In this document: positions 34,483 to 44,712 of the stretch, in pieces
Layout of the letters: every line of letters begins with the position of its first letter
Numbering within the stretch: the stretch's first letter is position 1
Assembly: GCF_025460805.1 (NCBI RefSeq)
Contig: NZ_JAMXFJ010000003.1
Location: 438,795 to 502,794, forward strand
Reading direction: 5' to 3'
DNA from: Microvirga sesbaniae
GTDB taxonomy: Bacteria > Pseudomonadota > Alphaproteobacteria > Rhizobiales > Beijerinckiaceae
Length of the DNA stretch: 64,000 nt
Made by a program: the position numbers and the translations under genes
Notes under the pieces: model-generated
What the model was told of the DNA's origin: nothing
The model's input: only the letters and a program-made list of their open reading frames with translations
The model's database searches: none

Positions 34483-35376
34483 GTGGCCATTGCCGACATC
34501 CCAACCTATGCGCTCTATGGAGAAACCGGCGAGGACCCGGCGTCGGACTGGATCCATTGCGAGACCATTCAGGTCCGCAGCCGCTTGCACAATTATCGGA
34601 TCCTGCCGCATCGGCACGAGCGGCTGTTCCAGATCCTTCACCTGGCTGCCGGCACGGCCGAGGTCGCGATCGACGGCCGGAGCACGGACATGACCGGTCC
34701 TGCCCTCGTGGCCCTGCCGCCGATGACCGTCCACGGCTACGCGTTCTCACCGGACGTGGAGGGAGCGGTTTTGACGCTGTTCGACACCCGCCTGTCCCAG
34801 ATCCTCGCGGACATGCCCGGCATCCGGGAGACCTGCCGGTCCGTTCAGGCGGTCGACCTCGGCGGCCATGAGGAGATCGGCCGCGCGCTGAGCCACGACA
34901 TCGCGGCTCTCGCGGGGGAGTTCGCCGGCCGCGCTCCGGGCCGCTCCGAGGCGATCCAGGCCCGGCTGATGCTGGTCCTGATCGCGCTCCATCGCCTGCA
35001 GGGCTCCGCGGCGGCTCCCGGCCGCCATGGGGCAGGGAGCCCCGCCCTTCGACACGCCCTGCGCTTCCGGGAACTCGTCGACCGGGATTTCCGCAGCCAC
35101 CAGCCGATCGACGCCTATGCCCGCAGGCTCGGCCTGACGGCGCCCCATCTCAACCGCATCTGCCGGGAGCATCTCGGCGACACCGCGCTCGGCATCGTGC
35201 ACCAGCGGATCATCCTCGAGGCGAAGCGATACCTGACCTTCACGGGCTTGAGCGCCATGGAGATCGCGCTGGCCCTCGCCTTCGACGACCCGGCCTATTT
35301 CGCGCGCTTCTTCAAGCAGAGGACCGGGCTTGCGCCCCTCGCCTTCCGGGCCCGGCAGCAGAGCGCCATGGCCTGA
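34483..35376 (+). CDS. AraC-family activator, PobR-like
   Basis: A protein of about 297 residues. The N-terminal cupin sensor (IPTYALYGETGEDPASDWIHCE, then RILPHRHERLFQILHLAAGTAEV) is followed by two C-terminal helix-turn-helices (AYARRLGLTAPHLNRICREHLG and SAMEIALALAFDDPAYFARFFKQRTG). Its divergence from pobA makes it the likely 4-hydroxybenzoate-responsive activator. The GTG at 34483 starts just before the conserved sensor; a TTG at 34438 in the same frame would add 15 residues. Confidence 0.85.
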   Translation: MAIADIPTYALYGETGEDPASDWIHCETIQVRSRLHNYRILPHRHERLFQILHLAAGTAEVAIDGRSTDMTGPALVALPPMTVHGYAFSPDVEGAVLTLFDTRLSQILADMPGIRETCRSVQAVDLGGHEEIGRALSHDIAALAGEFAGRAPGRSEAIQARLMLVLIALHRLQGSAAAPGRHGAGSPALRHALRFRELVDRDFRSHQPIDAYARRLGLTAPHLNRICREHLGDTALGIVHQRIILEAKRYLTFTGLSAMEIALALAFDDPAYFARFFKQRTGLAPLAFRARQQSAMA

Positions 35377-35431
35377 CCTCCATCAAGAACCCGCGCAGGA
35401 CCCCGGCGTTACTCACCGAAGGAGCCAGCTC

Positions 35432-35599
35432 ATGTCGGATAATGATCGGAAGAATCCCGGGGACGAGGACGTGCCGGGCGCCAGGCAGACCGGAGAGAAC
35501 ATCTGCCCCACCTGCGACGGGTCCGGCAGCATCGGGCAGAAGCCGTGCCCGGATTGCGGCGGCTCCGGCCGGGTGACCGTGATCGTCGGCGACGCATGA
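35432..35599 (+). CDS. Small zinc-ribbon protein with two DnaJ-type CxxCxGxG motifs
   Basis: A 55-residue protein with a very good ribosome binding site (GAAGGAG, 9 bases before ATG). The acidic N-terminus (MSDNDRKNPGDEDVPG) leads to CPTCDGSGSIGQKPCPDC and then GGSGRV. This is one zinc-binding unit like half of the DnaJ cysteine-rich domain. Similar mini-proteins are often annotated as molecular chaperone DnaJ-like or hypothetical. It lies 55 bases after the AraC gene and 13 bases before repeat copy B. Function unknown. Confidence 0.7.
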   Translation: MSDNDRKNPGDEDVPGARQTGENICPTCDGSGSIGQKPCPDCGGSGRVTVIVGDA

Positions 35600-35612
35600 C
35601 GGAGGTCAGGTC

Positions 35613-35725
35613 TAGAGCATCGGAGGTGAAAAGTGGACCCGGTTTTCCGTCCGATGCTCTCATTCAAGAGGAAAGCATCGGATGGATCCCGAAAGTGCAA
35701 GTCCACTTTTGGGTCCGATGCTTTA
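35613..35725. repeat. MITE-like double-hairpin element, copy B (inverted)
   Basis: A 113-bp copy in the opposite orientation to A and C. It begins TAGAGCATCGG and ends GTCCGATGCTTTA. It lacks the roughly 28-base GC-rich segment (GAACGGACCCGGCGGGCC region) seen in copy A. Its terminal TTA is the stop codon (TAA, minus strand) of pcaB. Confidence 0.85.
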
Positions 35726-36781
35726 GACGGCCTTGGAGGGAGCGATGGTCAGCCCCGCGATCATTTCCCGGGTCCTGCTCAGGGCTGCGGCCGTTGAGAT
35801 CACCATGGGCGGCAGCACCATCCATTCGAGCGTCCAGGCCGCTCCCGAGCGCTCGCCCTCGTGGACCAGAGCCTGATGCAGGGTGCCGAGCATCCCGGCG
35901 TTGAAGCGGGCGAGCGTCACCAGCACCTCGGCGGGCACCGGATTCGACTTGTGGGCCATGGCCGACGAGCCTCCGCCCGTGGCGAGTTTCACTTCGCCGA
36001 CCTCGTTCTGCGCCATCAGGGCCACGTCCTGCCCGAGCTTGCCGAGGGTGCCGGTCAGCAGGGACAGGAATGAGCCGAACTCGCCGATCCGGTCGCGCTG
36101 GGAATGCCAGGACGGGGCGAGGCCGAGGCACAGGATCCCGGCCATGGCGTCGGCGACGGCGTCGCCGTGCCCCTTCAGCTCGCCGCGGGTCCCGATCGGG
36201 CCGCCGAGCTGAACGACAAGGAGGCGCGGGGCGAGGTCCTGCAGGGCCTCCCTGTGACGCTCCAGGGGCTGGAGCCAGGTGTCGATCTTGTCGGCCGCCG
36301 TGAATGGAAGCGCCTGCTGCATCCGGGTATGCGCCATGAGGCGCACGGCGCCGTCCCGGCGCCTCAGGCCGTCGAGGGACTGGATCAGCGTGTCGAGGCG
36401 CTCTCCGAGGACCGCGATGACGGTCTTCAGGCGCAGGACCAGGGCGGTGTCGATGATGTCCTGGCTGGTCGCTCCCAGGTGAACGGCTTTCGCGTGCGGC
36501 TCACCCACCGCGGCCCGCAGCTGCTTGACGAACTCGGGAACGATCACGCCGTCGCGGGCGAGGCCCTCCGCGAGTTTGCCCCAGTCCGGCTGAAAGGCGC
36601 CGCAGACTTCGGCGATCCGGCGCGCCGCGTCGTTACCGATCAAGCCGACCTTCGCCTCGGCCTCAGCCAGGGCGGCTTCGACCCGCAGCATGGCCGCGAG
36701 CTCGGCTCCGTTGGAGAAGAACGCCTCCACCGCCTCGTCGCCGACGAGGGCCTGCAGGACGGGACGGGGGAGCGTCTGCAT
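35723..36781 (-). CDS. pcaB: 3-Carboxy-cis,cis-muconate cycloisomerase (PcaB)
   Basis: A 352-residue member of the fumarase/aspartase superfamily. It lactonises the product of protocatechuate 3,4-dioxygenase. It has AVHLGATSQDIIDTA and the signature GGGSSAMAHKSNPVPAE. It is about 100 residues shorter at the C-terminus than the 450-residue form, which matches the short PcaB of rhizobia. The start is the ATG at 36781 (MQTLPRPV); 27 upstream in-frame codons reach back toward pcaF and look non-native. The stop codon is contributed by repeat copy B. Confidence 0.88.
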   Translation of the reverse strand: MQTLPRPVLQALVGDEAVEAFFSNGAELAAMLRVEAALAEAEAKVGLIGNDAARRIAEVCGAFQPDWGKLAEGLARDGVIVPEFVKQLRAAVGEPHAKAVHLGATSQDIIDTALVLRLKTVIAVLGERLDTLIQSLDGLRRRDGAVRLMAHTRMQQALPFTAADKIDTWLQPLERHREALQDLAPRLLVVQLGGPIGTRGELKGHGDAVADAMAGILCLGLAPSWHSQRDRIGEFGSFLSLLTGTLGKLGQDVALMAQNEVGEVKLATGGGSSAMAHKSNPVPAEVLVTLARFNAGMLGTLHQALVHEGERSGAAWTLEWMVLPPMVISTAAALSRTREMIAGLTIAPSKAV

Positions 36782-36797
36782 CGTCACGAACCTCGCG

Positions 36798-38003
<1,206 letters not shown>

Positions 38004-38004
38004 C

Positions 38005-38793
38005 TCAAGTCCCCTTCTTGCCGCCGTGAGCTCTCTCGGTCCGGGCCTGAAGCTCGCGCAGGGTGGTGAGTTCGAGGTCGGTCGGCGGAGGCGTCTCCTC
38101 GAGACGCTCGGAGAATCGCACCCTCCAGCCGCAGGTTTCCTGCACCATATCCCGGGTCACGCCGCGATGCATCGACACCACGGTGAATTCCTTGGTCTCC
38201 GGGTCGGGCTTCCAGAGCGCCAGATCCGTGATCAGGAGCGTCGGGCCCTTCGTGGTGATGCCGAGCCGCTCGCGGTGGTTGCCGCCCTCGCCGTGGCCGA
38301 ACGAGGTATAGAAGTCGATTTTTTCCACCATGCCGCGGGTCGCCTGCTTCATGGTGATGAACACCTCCTTGCAGGAGGTGGCGATCTCCGGCGCGCCGCC
38401 GCCGCCGGGCAGGCGCACCTTGGGCTTGCGGTAGTCGCCGATCACCGTGGTGTTGATGTTGCCGAAGCGGTCGAGCTGGGCGGCCCCGAGGAACCCGATG
38501 GAGATGCGCCCGCCCTGGAGCCAGTAGCGGAACATCTCGGGCACCGAGACGGTCGTCACGGCGGTCTCGCACAACTCGCCGTCTCCGATGGAGAGCGGGA
38601 GCACGCTCGGCGCCGTGCCGATGGTGCCGCTCTCGTAGATGAGGGTGATGTCTGGCGCATGGGTGAGCCGCGCCACGTTGCATGCGGCGGACGGCGCGCC
38701 GATGCCCACGAAGCAGACGTCGTCGTTGGAGAGCGCCCGGGCCGCCGCGATGGTCATCATCTCGTTGGGCGTGAAATCCGACAGGCTGGTCAT
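38005..38793 (-). CDS. pcaJ: 3-Oxoadipate CoA-transferase subunit B (PcaJ)
   Basis: A 262-residue family I CoA-transferase subunit carrying the catalytic glutamate in ITLIYESGTIG. Also seen are GFLGAAQLDRFGNINTT and GGGGAPEIATSC. It pairs with PcaI to move CoA from succinyl-CoA to 3-oxoadipate. Its start overlaps the pcaI stop by 4 bases (ATGA). The longer reading frame to 39216 lies over pcaI and is not real. Confidence 0.92.
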   Translation of the reverse strand: MTSLSDFTPNEMMTIAAARALSNDDVCFVGIGAPSAACNVARLTHAPDITLIYESGTIGTAPSVLPLSIGDGELCETAVTTVSVPEMFRYWLQGGRISIGFLGAAQLDRFGNINTTVIGDYRKPKVRLPGGGGAPEIATSCKEVFITMKQATRGMVEKIDFYTSFGHGEGGNHRERLGITTKGPTLLITDLALWKPDPETKEFTVVSMHRGVTRDMVQETCGWRVRFSERLEETPPPTDLELTTLRELQARTERAHGGKKGT

Positions 38794-39641
38794 TCGTGCA
38801 ATCCCTTCACGCGCTGGGCGAACACCTCGGGACCCCGGTCGAGCACGTTCTCCTTCATCCAGGCGGTGAAGAGATCGCGGTCGGCGGAGATCTTGTCCCA
38901 TTCGAGATAGGCGGCGTTGTCGCGGTCGTAATAGCCGTGGGTATAGGACGGATGCGCCCCGCCCGGCACCTGCGCGATGGACGTGACGGTCCAGTGCGGC
39001 AGCACGCAGAGGTTCGGGTGAAGGTCGTCGAAATCCTCCACGATCTCCTCGACCGTCACGACGGAGCGCCTGGCCGCGAGCACGGCCTCCTTCTGCACGC
39101 CGGTGATGCCCTCCACCAGCACGTCCCCGCGCCGGCTCGCCTTCTGGGCATGGATGACGGCGACATCCGGGCGGTGCGCCGGCACGGCCGCAAGCTCCTC
39201 GCCGGTGAACGGGCACGTGATGCTCCGGATTGCGGGGTTGACCTCCTTCAGGCCCGCCCCGCGATAGCCGCGGAACACCGCGCAGGGAAGGCCCGCCGCG
39301 CCCGCCTCGTAGGCGTTGGCCATGGCGGCATGGCTGTGCTCCACGGTCTCGATGGCGCGCGGCCAGCCGTTCTCGATGGCGTCGCGCATGCGGCGCAGCA
39401 GGCCGACGCCGGGATTGCCCGCATAGGAGAAGATCACCTTCTTCACCAGACCCATGCCGATCATCTGGTCGTAGATGATGTCCGGGGTCATGCGGATGAG
39501 GGTGAGGTCCCCGATCCCCTGGCGGATCACCTCGTGGGCGGCCGCGTGGGGGATCAGGTGGGTGAACCCTTCGAAGGCGACCGTGTCGCCCTCGCGCAGG
39601 TTCTCGGCAACGGCCTCCTTGAGGCTCTGGAACTTGGCCAT
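38790..39641 (-). CDS. pcaI: 3-Oxoadipate CoA-transferase subunit A (PcaI)
   Basis: A 283-residue partner of PcaJ. It begins MAKFQSLKEAVAENLREGDTVAFEGF, with the glycine-rich loop of family I A-subunits in GFTHLIPHAA, RMTPDIIYDQ and SYAGNPGVGLLRR. The A and B genes are translationally coupled. It follows pcaG by 21 bases. Confidence 0.92.
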   Translation of the reverse strand: MAKFQSLKEAVAENLREGDTVAFEGFTHLIPHAAAHEVIRQGIGDLTLIRMTPDIIYDQMIGMGLVKKVIFSYAGNPGVGLLRRMRDAIENGWPRAIETVEHSHAAMANAYEAGAAGLPCAVFRGYRGAGLKEVNPAIRSITCPFTGEELAAVPAHRPDVAVIHAQKASRRGDVLVEGITGVQKEAVLAARRSVVTVEEIVEDFDDLHPNLCVLPHWTVTSIAQVPGGAHPSYTHGYYDRDNAAYLEWDKISADRDLFTAWMKENVLDRGPEVFAQRVKGLHE

Positions 39642-39662
39642 GCTATGCTCTCGGGTCGTCGG

Positions 39663-40289
39663 TCAGATGTCGAAGAACACGGTTTCCTTCTCACCCTGGA
39701 GATGGATGTCGAAGGTGTAGGCCGGCATTCCGTTCTCCTCGCCGCGGGTGGCGATCAGGGTGGGAATCCGGTTCCTGCGGGCGATCTGGGCGAGCACCGG
39801 GCATTCCGCGTTGGCCGCCTCCTCGTCGGAGAAGTACAGGCGCGTGTGCAGCCCGATATTGATGCCGCGCGCCACGATCCACACCGTGATGTGCGGCGCC
39901 ATCATCCGCCCGTCCCGGAACGGCACGCGTCCCGGCTTGACCGTCTCGAAGCGGTATTCGCCCGTGGTGCCGTCGCAGGGCTGGCGGCCCCAGCCGACGA
40001 AGTTCGGATCGGCCTTGCCGCGGGTCTCCTCGGGGCTGTTGTAGAGCCCTTCGGCATCCGCCTGCCAGATCTCCACCAGGGCATCGCGCAGGACGTCGCC
40101 GGCGCCGTCGAAGATGCGGCCCTTGACGATGATGCGCTCGCCCTTGGTCTCGGGGCCCACCAGCACCAGCCCCAGATCCTCGTTCCAGACGCCGGTGATC
40201 TCGACCCAGTTCGGGTTCGTGCCGATATGCACGTAGGGCCCCGCCGTCTGCGAGGGCGATTCTTTCAGGAAATCGAGCTTCTGAACCAT
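39663..40289 (-). CDS. pcaG: Protocatechuate 3,4-dioxygenase alpha subunit (PcaG)
   Basis: A 208-residue intradiol dioxygenase alpha subunit. It has the conserved SQTAGPYVHIG start, IIVKGRIFDGAGDVLRDALVEIWQAD, DPNFVGWGR and MAPHITVWIVARGINIGLHTR. Alpha subunits lack the iron ligands and complete the active site of PcaH. The ATG at 40289 shares its base with the pcaH stop (TGATG). Confidence 0.94.
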   Translation of the reverse strand: MVQKLDFLKESPSQTAGPYVHIGTNPNWVEITGVWNEDLGLVLVGPETKGERIIVKGRIFDGAGDVLRDALVEIWQADAEGLYNSPEETRGKADPNFVGWGRQPCDGTTGEYRFETVKPGRVPFRDGRMMAPHITVWIVARGINIGLHTRLYFSDEEAANAECPVLAQIARRNRIPTLIATRGEENGMPAYTFDIHLQGEKETVFFDI

Positions 40290-41014
40290 CAGTTCCCCTC
40301 CATCCGGTTCTCGAACATGGTCGAGCGGCGGCCGCGCAGGACGATGTCGAACTTGTAGGCGAGCGAGTCCATCGGCAGGGTGTTCTGCCGGTCGAGCGCC
40401 GCGATGAGCTGCTCGACGGCGGCCCTGTCGGGCACCGTCATGGCGATCGGATCCTGCCAGATCATCGGGTCGCCCTCGAAATACATCTGGGTGATCAGGC
40501 GCTGCGCAAAGGCATGGCCGAACACCGAGAAGTGAATGTGCGCCGGGCGCCAGTCGTTCACCCCGTTCGGCCACGGATAGGCACCGGGCTTGATGGTGCG
40601 GAACCAGTAGCGCCCCTCCTCGTCGGTGATCATGCGGCCGCAGCCGCCGAAGTTCGGGTCGATGGCCGCGAGATAGGTTTCCTTCTTGTGGCGGTAGCGC
40701 CCGCCGGCATTGGCCTGCCAGAACTCCACCAGGGCGCCGGGCACCGGACGGGCGTTCTCGTCGAGCACGCGGCCGTAGACCACGATGCGCTGCCCGATGG
40801 CCTCGCCGGTCTTGGCGTAGTTGCGGATGAGGTCGTTGTCCAAGGGGCCGATCTTGGAATGCCCGAACACCGGACCGGTCGATTCCGACAGGGTGTTCTC
40901 GAGCGAGATCAGCGGCTGCTGCGGCGAGCGCAGAACCGAGGTCTTGTAGGACGGCGTGAAGGCCGGCGGATGCCAGGTCCGGTCACGCTGGAAATACTGG
41001 CCGTTGTCACTCAT
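40289..41014 (-). CDS. pcaH: Protocatechuate 3,4-dioxygenase beta subunit (PcaH)
   Basis: A 241-residue iron-binding beta subunit. The Fe(III) ligands known as Tyr108, Tyr147, His160 and His162 in Pseudomonas are matched by Tyr107 (GGRYRHKKE), Tyr146 (PGAYPWPNG), His159 and His161 (RPAHIHFSVFG). It opens protocatechuate between the hydroxyls to 3-carboxy-cis,cis-muconate. The start overlaps the pcaC end by 8 bases. Confidence 0.95.
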   Translation of the reverse strand: MSDNGQYFQRDRTWHPPAFTPSYKTSVLRSPQQPLISLENTLSESTGPVFGHSKIGPLDNDLIRNYAKTGEAIGQRIVVYGRVLDENARPVPGALVEFWQANAGGRYRHKKETYLAAIDPNFGGCGRMITDEEGRYWFRTIKPGAYPWPNGVNDWRPAHIHFSVFGHAFAQRLITQMYFEGDPMIWQDPIAMTVPDRAAVEQLIAALDRQNTLPMDSLAYKFDIVLRGRRSTMFENRMEGN

Positions 41015-41444
41015 GCTGGCTCCTCCCGGATCCGTCCTCTTGTGTGTTTCCCGAAGCGGCGTCCATGTCCGCGAAGGTCTTCTTGACGATCTTGATGGCG
41101 TGGTTCGCCGCCGGCACGCCGGCATAGACGGCCACGTGCAGCAGCGCCTCCTTGATGTCCTCCTTGGTGGCGCCCGTGTTGCGGGTGGCGCGCACATGCA
41201 TGGCGACCTCGTCGTCCTGCCCGAGCGCCGCGAGCAGCGCGATGGTCACGATGGATCGCTCCCGCTTCGTGAAGCCGGGGCGCGACCACACCGTGCCCCA
41301 GGCGCCTTCGGTGATGAAGGTCTGGAAATCGGCGTCGAACTCCGTCATCTGCGCGCTCGCCCGGTCCACATGCGCGTCGCCGAGCACCTCGCGGCGCACC
41401 GCCATGCCGGCCTTGTAGCGCTCGCTCCGTTCCTGTTCAGACAA
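41007..41444 (-). CDS. pcaC: 4-Carboxymuconolactone decarboxylase (PcaC)
   Basis: A 145-residue AhpD-like helical protein of the normal PcaC size. It has the YKAGMAVRREVLGDAHVDRA start, FITEGAWGTVWSRPG and RSIVTIALLAALGQDDEVAMHVRAT. There is no ATG ahead of the conserved start; the start is TTG at 41444 with AGGAGG 7 bases upstream, and it overlaps the last 8 bases of pcaD. A later ATG (MAVRREV) would remove conserved residues. This coupling keeps PcaC tied to PcaD translation. Confidence 0.88.
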   Translation of the reverse strand: MSEQERSERYKAGMAVRREVLGDAHVDRASAQMTEFDADFQTFITEGAWGTVWSRPGFTKRERSIVTIALLAALGQDDEVAMHVRATRNTGATKEDIKEALLHVAVYAGVPAANHAIKIVKKTFADMDAASGNTQEDGSGRSQHE

Positions 41445-42231
41445 GTCCCGCCTCCTGAAGATGATGGCCGATGAGCCGCGACAGCGCGGCCGGCTGCTCG
41501 ACGCAGGGGATGTGCCCTGCCCCGTCGATGAGCGCGAAGCGCGCGCCCGGAATGAGGTCCGCCGTGCCCTTGACCACGTCCGCCGGGGTCGACCCGTCCT
41601 GGTCGCCAGCGACGCAGAGCGTCGGCGCGGCGATCCGGCCCGCGTCGGGCCGCAGGTCCGCGTCGCGGATCGCCGCGCAGGTGCCCGCATAGCCGTGATC
41701 GGGCGTGCGGACCAGCATGTTGCGCCAGCCCGCGACCTCGTCCGCACGCGTCTCGCGGAACAAAGGCGTGAACCAGCGCTGGAGCACGGCGTCGGCGATG
41801 GGCTCGATGCCGCCGTCTTCGACCGCGGTGATGCGCTCGGCCCAGCTCTCCGGCGTGCCGATCTTCGCGGCCGTGCAGCAGAGCACGAGCGCCCGGACGC
41901 GCTCGGAAGCCCGCACGGCGATGCGCTGGCCGATCATGCCGCCGACCGAGAGGCCGACGAAGGCGGCCCGGTCGAGTCCCAGATGGTCGAGAAGCGCGAT
42001 CAGGTCGTCCGTGTGATCGTCGATCGTGTAGGGCGCGGGCGGCGCGTCCGAGAGCCCGTGCCCGCGCTTGTCGTACAGGATGATCCGGTACCTGTCCGCG
42101 AAAGCCGGCACGACGTCCTGCCAGATGCGCACGTCGCTGCCGAGAGAGTTGACGAAGACGAGCGCCGGCCCGTCGGACCGCCCGAGTTCCTGGACGTGCA
42201 GAACGATTCCGTTGACGCGTGTGAAAGCCAT
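41437..42231 (-). CDS. pcaD: 3-Oxoadipate enol-lactonase (PcaD)
   Basis: A 264-residue alpha/beta hydrolase. The oxyanion region is FVNSLGSDVRIWQDV, the nucleophile Ser is in VGLSVGGMIG, the acid is in GDQDGSTP, and the His is in DGAGHIPCVEQP. It hydrolyses beta-ketoadipate enol-lactone. It is a separate gene from pcaC, not the PcaL fusion found in some bacteria. The ATG at 42231 is 8 bases after the livF stop. Confidence 0.9.
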   Translation of the reverse strand: MAFTRVNGIVLHVQELGRSDGPALVFVNSLGSDVRIWQDVVPAFADRYRIILYDKRGHGLSDAPPAPYTIDDHTDDLIALLDHLGLDRAAFVGLSVGGMIGQRIAVRASERVRALVLCCTAAKIGTPESWAERITAVEDGGIEPIADAVLQRWFTPLFRETRADEVAGWRNMLVRTPDHGYAGTCAAIRDADLRPDAGRIAAPTLCVAGDQDGSTPADVVKGTADLIPGARFALIDGAGHIPCVEQPAALSRLIGHHLQEAGLV

Positions 42232-42239
42232 TCCCAACC

Positions 42240-42962
42240 TCAATGCAGCGAGCCGACGCCGATATAGTGCTCGACCAGGTTCTGGTCGGCGCGCAGGGCC
42301 TCGCTCGTCCCCTGCCAGGCGATGCGACCGCGCTCCAGGATCAGGACCGATTCCGCGAAATCCAGCGCGCTCTCGAGCCGCTGCTCGACGAGCAGGATCG
42401 TCATCTCGCCGCTGGAAGCAAGCCGCGTGAAGGCCGCCATGAGCTCCTCGCAGATCACCGGCGCCAGCCCCTCCAGCGGCTCGTCGAGGAGCAGGACGGA
42501 CGGGCGGCCCAGGATGGTGCGCGCGGTCGAGAGCATCTGCTGCTCGCCGCCCGACAGCTGCCAGCCCAGATTGTTGCGCCGCTCGTGCAGGCGCGGGAAC
42601 ATGTCGTAGGCTTCCTGGATGACGCTGCGCGGCCGGTCCTTGACCCCGACGATCAGGTTCTCCTCCACGGTGAGCGAGCGGAAGATGTCGCGGGTCTGCG
42701 GCACGAGGCCGATGCCCCGGCGCGCCCGCTCGGAACTCTTGAGCGACGACACGTCGGCGCCGCCGATCAGGATCTCGCCGCCGTAGCGGCGGTTCATGCC
42801 CATCAGGGTCGAGAGCAGCGTCGTCTTGCCCATGCCGTTGCGGCCGAGAATGGACAGTCGCGCCCCGGACGGTACGGAGAAGGAGACGTCCTCCAGGACG
42901 ATCGTCGGGCCGTAGCCCGCGCTCAATCCGCGGACCTCAAGCGACGCTGCGGGCATGGGCAT
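42240..42962 (-). CDS. livF: Liv-type ABC importer ATP-binding protein LivF (second cluster)
   Basis: A 240-residue ATPase with Walker A GRNGMGKTT, signature LSGGEQQML, Walker B VLLLDEPLEG and a VEQRLESAL H-loop region, where His is replaced as is common in LivF. The start at 42962 is preceded by TGGGGAAC and overlaps the livG end by 26 bases. It lies directly upstream of pcaD, so the importer and pca genes appear to be one transcription unit. Confidence 0.9.
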   Translation of the reverse strand: MPMPAASLEVRGLSAGYGPTIVLEDVSFSVPSGARLSILGRNGMGKTTLLSTLMGMNRRYGGEILIGGADVSSLKSSERARRGIGLVPQTRDIFRSLTVEENLIVGVKDRPRSVIQEAYDMFPRLHERRNNLGWQLSGGEQQMLSTARTILGRPSVLLLDEPLEGLAPVICEELMAAFTRLASSGEMTILLVEQRLESALDFAESVLILERGRIAWQGTSEALRADQNLVEHYIGVGSLH

Positions 42963-43701
42963 AGTTCCCCAGATAGGCTTCACGGACCCGGTCGTCGGCG
43001 GCGACCTCGGACGGCAGGCCCTCGAAGATGATCTCGCCCGCCGCCAGCACGACCACGCGCCGGGCGAAGCGGAAGACGAGATCCATGTCGTGCTCGATCA
43101 TCAGCACGGCGAGGCTCGGCGGCAGGCGCTCCAGCGCCTGCTCGATCCTGGGCGTGTCGCTCGACGGGACGCCGGCGGCCGGCTCGTCGAGCAGCAGCAC
43201 CTTCGGCCGAAGCGCCAGCGCGATGCCGATCTCCAGAAGCCGCTGCTGGCCGTAGGCGATCTCGCCGACCCTGCGGCGGGCCACGTCGAGCAGGCCGAGC
43301 GTCGAGAGAATGCCCTCCACCTCGCCGGCCACGTCGGAATGGCCCGTGAAGCGGCTCAGGATGCGGCGCGCCTTGCCTTCCCGCTGGAGCACGGTGAGCG
43401 TCACATGCTCCTCCGGGGTCAGCTCGGAGAAGAGGCGCGTCACCTGGAAGGTGCGCACCAGTCCCTTGCGCACCCGCCGCACGGCTCCGAGGCCGGTGAC
43501 GTCCTCGCCCGCGAGGACGACGCGCCCGGCGCTCGGACGGATCTGCCCCGTCACCAGATTGACGAAGGTGGTCTTGCCGGCGCCGTTCGGGCCGATCAGG
43601 GCCAGCCGCTCGCCCGCCGGCATCGACAGCGAAATGTTGCGGCTGACCGCGAGGCCGCCGAAATTCTTGGTCAGTCCCTCGACGCGGAACAGGTCGCTCA
43701 T
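42937..43701 (-). CDS. livG: Liv-type ABC importer ATP-binding protein LivG (second cluster)
   Basis: A 254-residue ATPase. Walker A GPNGAGKTT, the RTFQVTRLFSELT region, the signature variant IAYGQQRLLEIG, and Walker B LLLDEPAAGVPSSD with MIEHDMDLVF match LivG. It starts 4 bases inside livM (ATGA). It differs clearly from the first-cluster LivG, so this is an independent transporter, not a recent copy. Confidence 0.9.
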   Translation of the reverse strand: MSDLFRVEGLTKNFGGLAVSRNISLSMPAGERLALIGPNGAGKTTFVNLVTGQIRPSAGRVVLAGEDVTGLGAVRRVRKGLVRTFQVTRLFSELTPEEHVTLTVLQREGKARRILSRFTGHSDVAGEVEGILSTLGLLDVARRRVGEIAYGQQRLLEIGIALALRPKVLLLDEPAAGVPSSDTPRIEQALERLPPSLAVLMIEHDMDLVFRFARRVVVLAAGEIIFEGLPSEVAADDRVREAYLGNYAHARSVA

Positions 43702-44711
43702 GGGCGCCCTCCCTTGCTGCGCCTGGCCGATCGGGTGATCGTCTCGAGAACGCCGCTCAGCCCGCCGGGCGCCGCCAGCACCACGGCGATCAGCAGGGCT
43801 CCCACCATGGTCATCCAGTGGAACGGGTTGATGGCCGACACGATGTGCTCGAACCCCATGAAGATCACCGTGCCCACGAGAGCGCCGTAGAGCGAGCCGA
43901 GACCGCCGAGCACGAGCATGACCAGGGCATTGGCCGAGAGCTCGAAGCTGACGCTGTCGAGGCCGACCACCTGGGTGGAGATCGCCGCGAGAGCCCCGCC
44001 CATGCCGGCCACCGCGCCGGAGATCACGAACATCTTCAACAGCACCGGGAACACGAAGGACCCCATGGCGCGGATGCGGATTGGGTCCTGCTTGATGCCC
44101 CGGCAGAGCATGCCGAAGGGCGACGACACGATGAATTTCAGGACGACGAACACGACGACCAGCAGGGCGAGCCCGAAGAGATAGGCGGTCTGGCCCCAGA
44201 GGTCGAACTCGAACAGGCCGAAGAGCGGGCTCACCGTCAGGCCCGCGAGCCCGTCGCTGCCGCCCGTATAGGCCGAGGCCTTGTTGGCCGCTTCGTGGAA
44301 GAGCTGGACGATGGCGATGGACAGGACGAGCTGCGCCAGCCCGTGGGCGCGCAGCATGATCGTGCCCATGAGAAGGCCCGCCGCCGCCCCGGCGACCGCC
44401 CCGATGACGATCAGGGTCAGGGGCTCGGTGACGCCGTTCACGCAGGCGATTCCCGCCGCGTAGGCGCCCGCCCCGAAGAGCGAGGCCTGTCCCAGCGAGG
44501 CCACGCCGCAATAGCCCGTGATGAGGTCGAGCGAGAGGACGAGGAGCGCCACCGCGATGACCCGGGTCAGGAGGGCCAGGTTGTCGGGGAACAGCCAGTA
44601 GCCCGCGAGGCCCGCCGCGACGATCAGGGCGAGGCCGATCGCGTCCCGCAGCCACCGGTTTCCGACGGAAGACGGCGCTGGAACTCTCTGTGCTTGAGCG
44701 ACGACCTGCAC
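43698..44711 (-). CDS. livM: Liv-type ABC importer permease LivM (second cluster)
   Basis: A 337-residue permease with about 9-10 hydrophobic helices. LivM landmarks are ITGYCGVASLGQASLFGAGAY, the cytoplasmic RGIKQDPIRIRAMG loop and VLGGLGSLYGALVGT. It follows livH by one base. The cytoplasmic N-terminus is about 20 residues. Confidence 0.9.
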   Translation of the reverse strand: MQVVAQAQRVPAPSSVGNRWLRDAIGLALIVAAGLAGYWLFPDNLALLTRVIAVALLVLSLDLITGYCGVASLGQASLFGAGAYAAGIACVNGVTEPLTLIVIGAVAGAAAGLLMGTIMLRAHGLAQLVLSIAIVQLFHEAANKASAYTGGSDGLAGLTVSPLFGLFEFDLWGQTAYLFGLALLVVVFVVLKFIVSSPFGMLCRGIKQDPIRIRAMGSFVFPVLLKMFVISGAVAGMGGALAAISTQVVGLDSVSFELSANALVMLVLGGLGSLYGALVGTVIFMGFEHIVSAINPFHWMTMVGALLIAVVLAAPGGLSGVLETITRSARRSKGGRP

Positions 44712-44712
44712 G

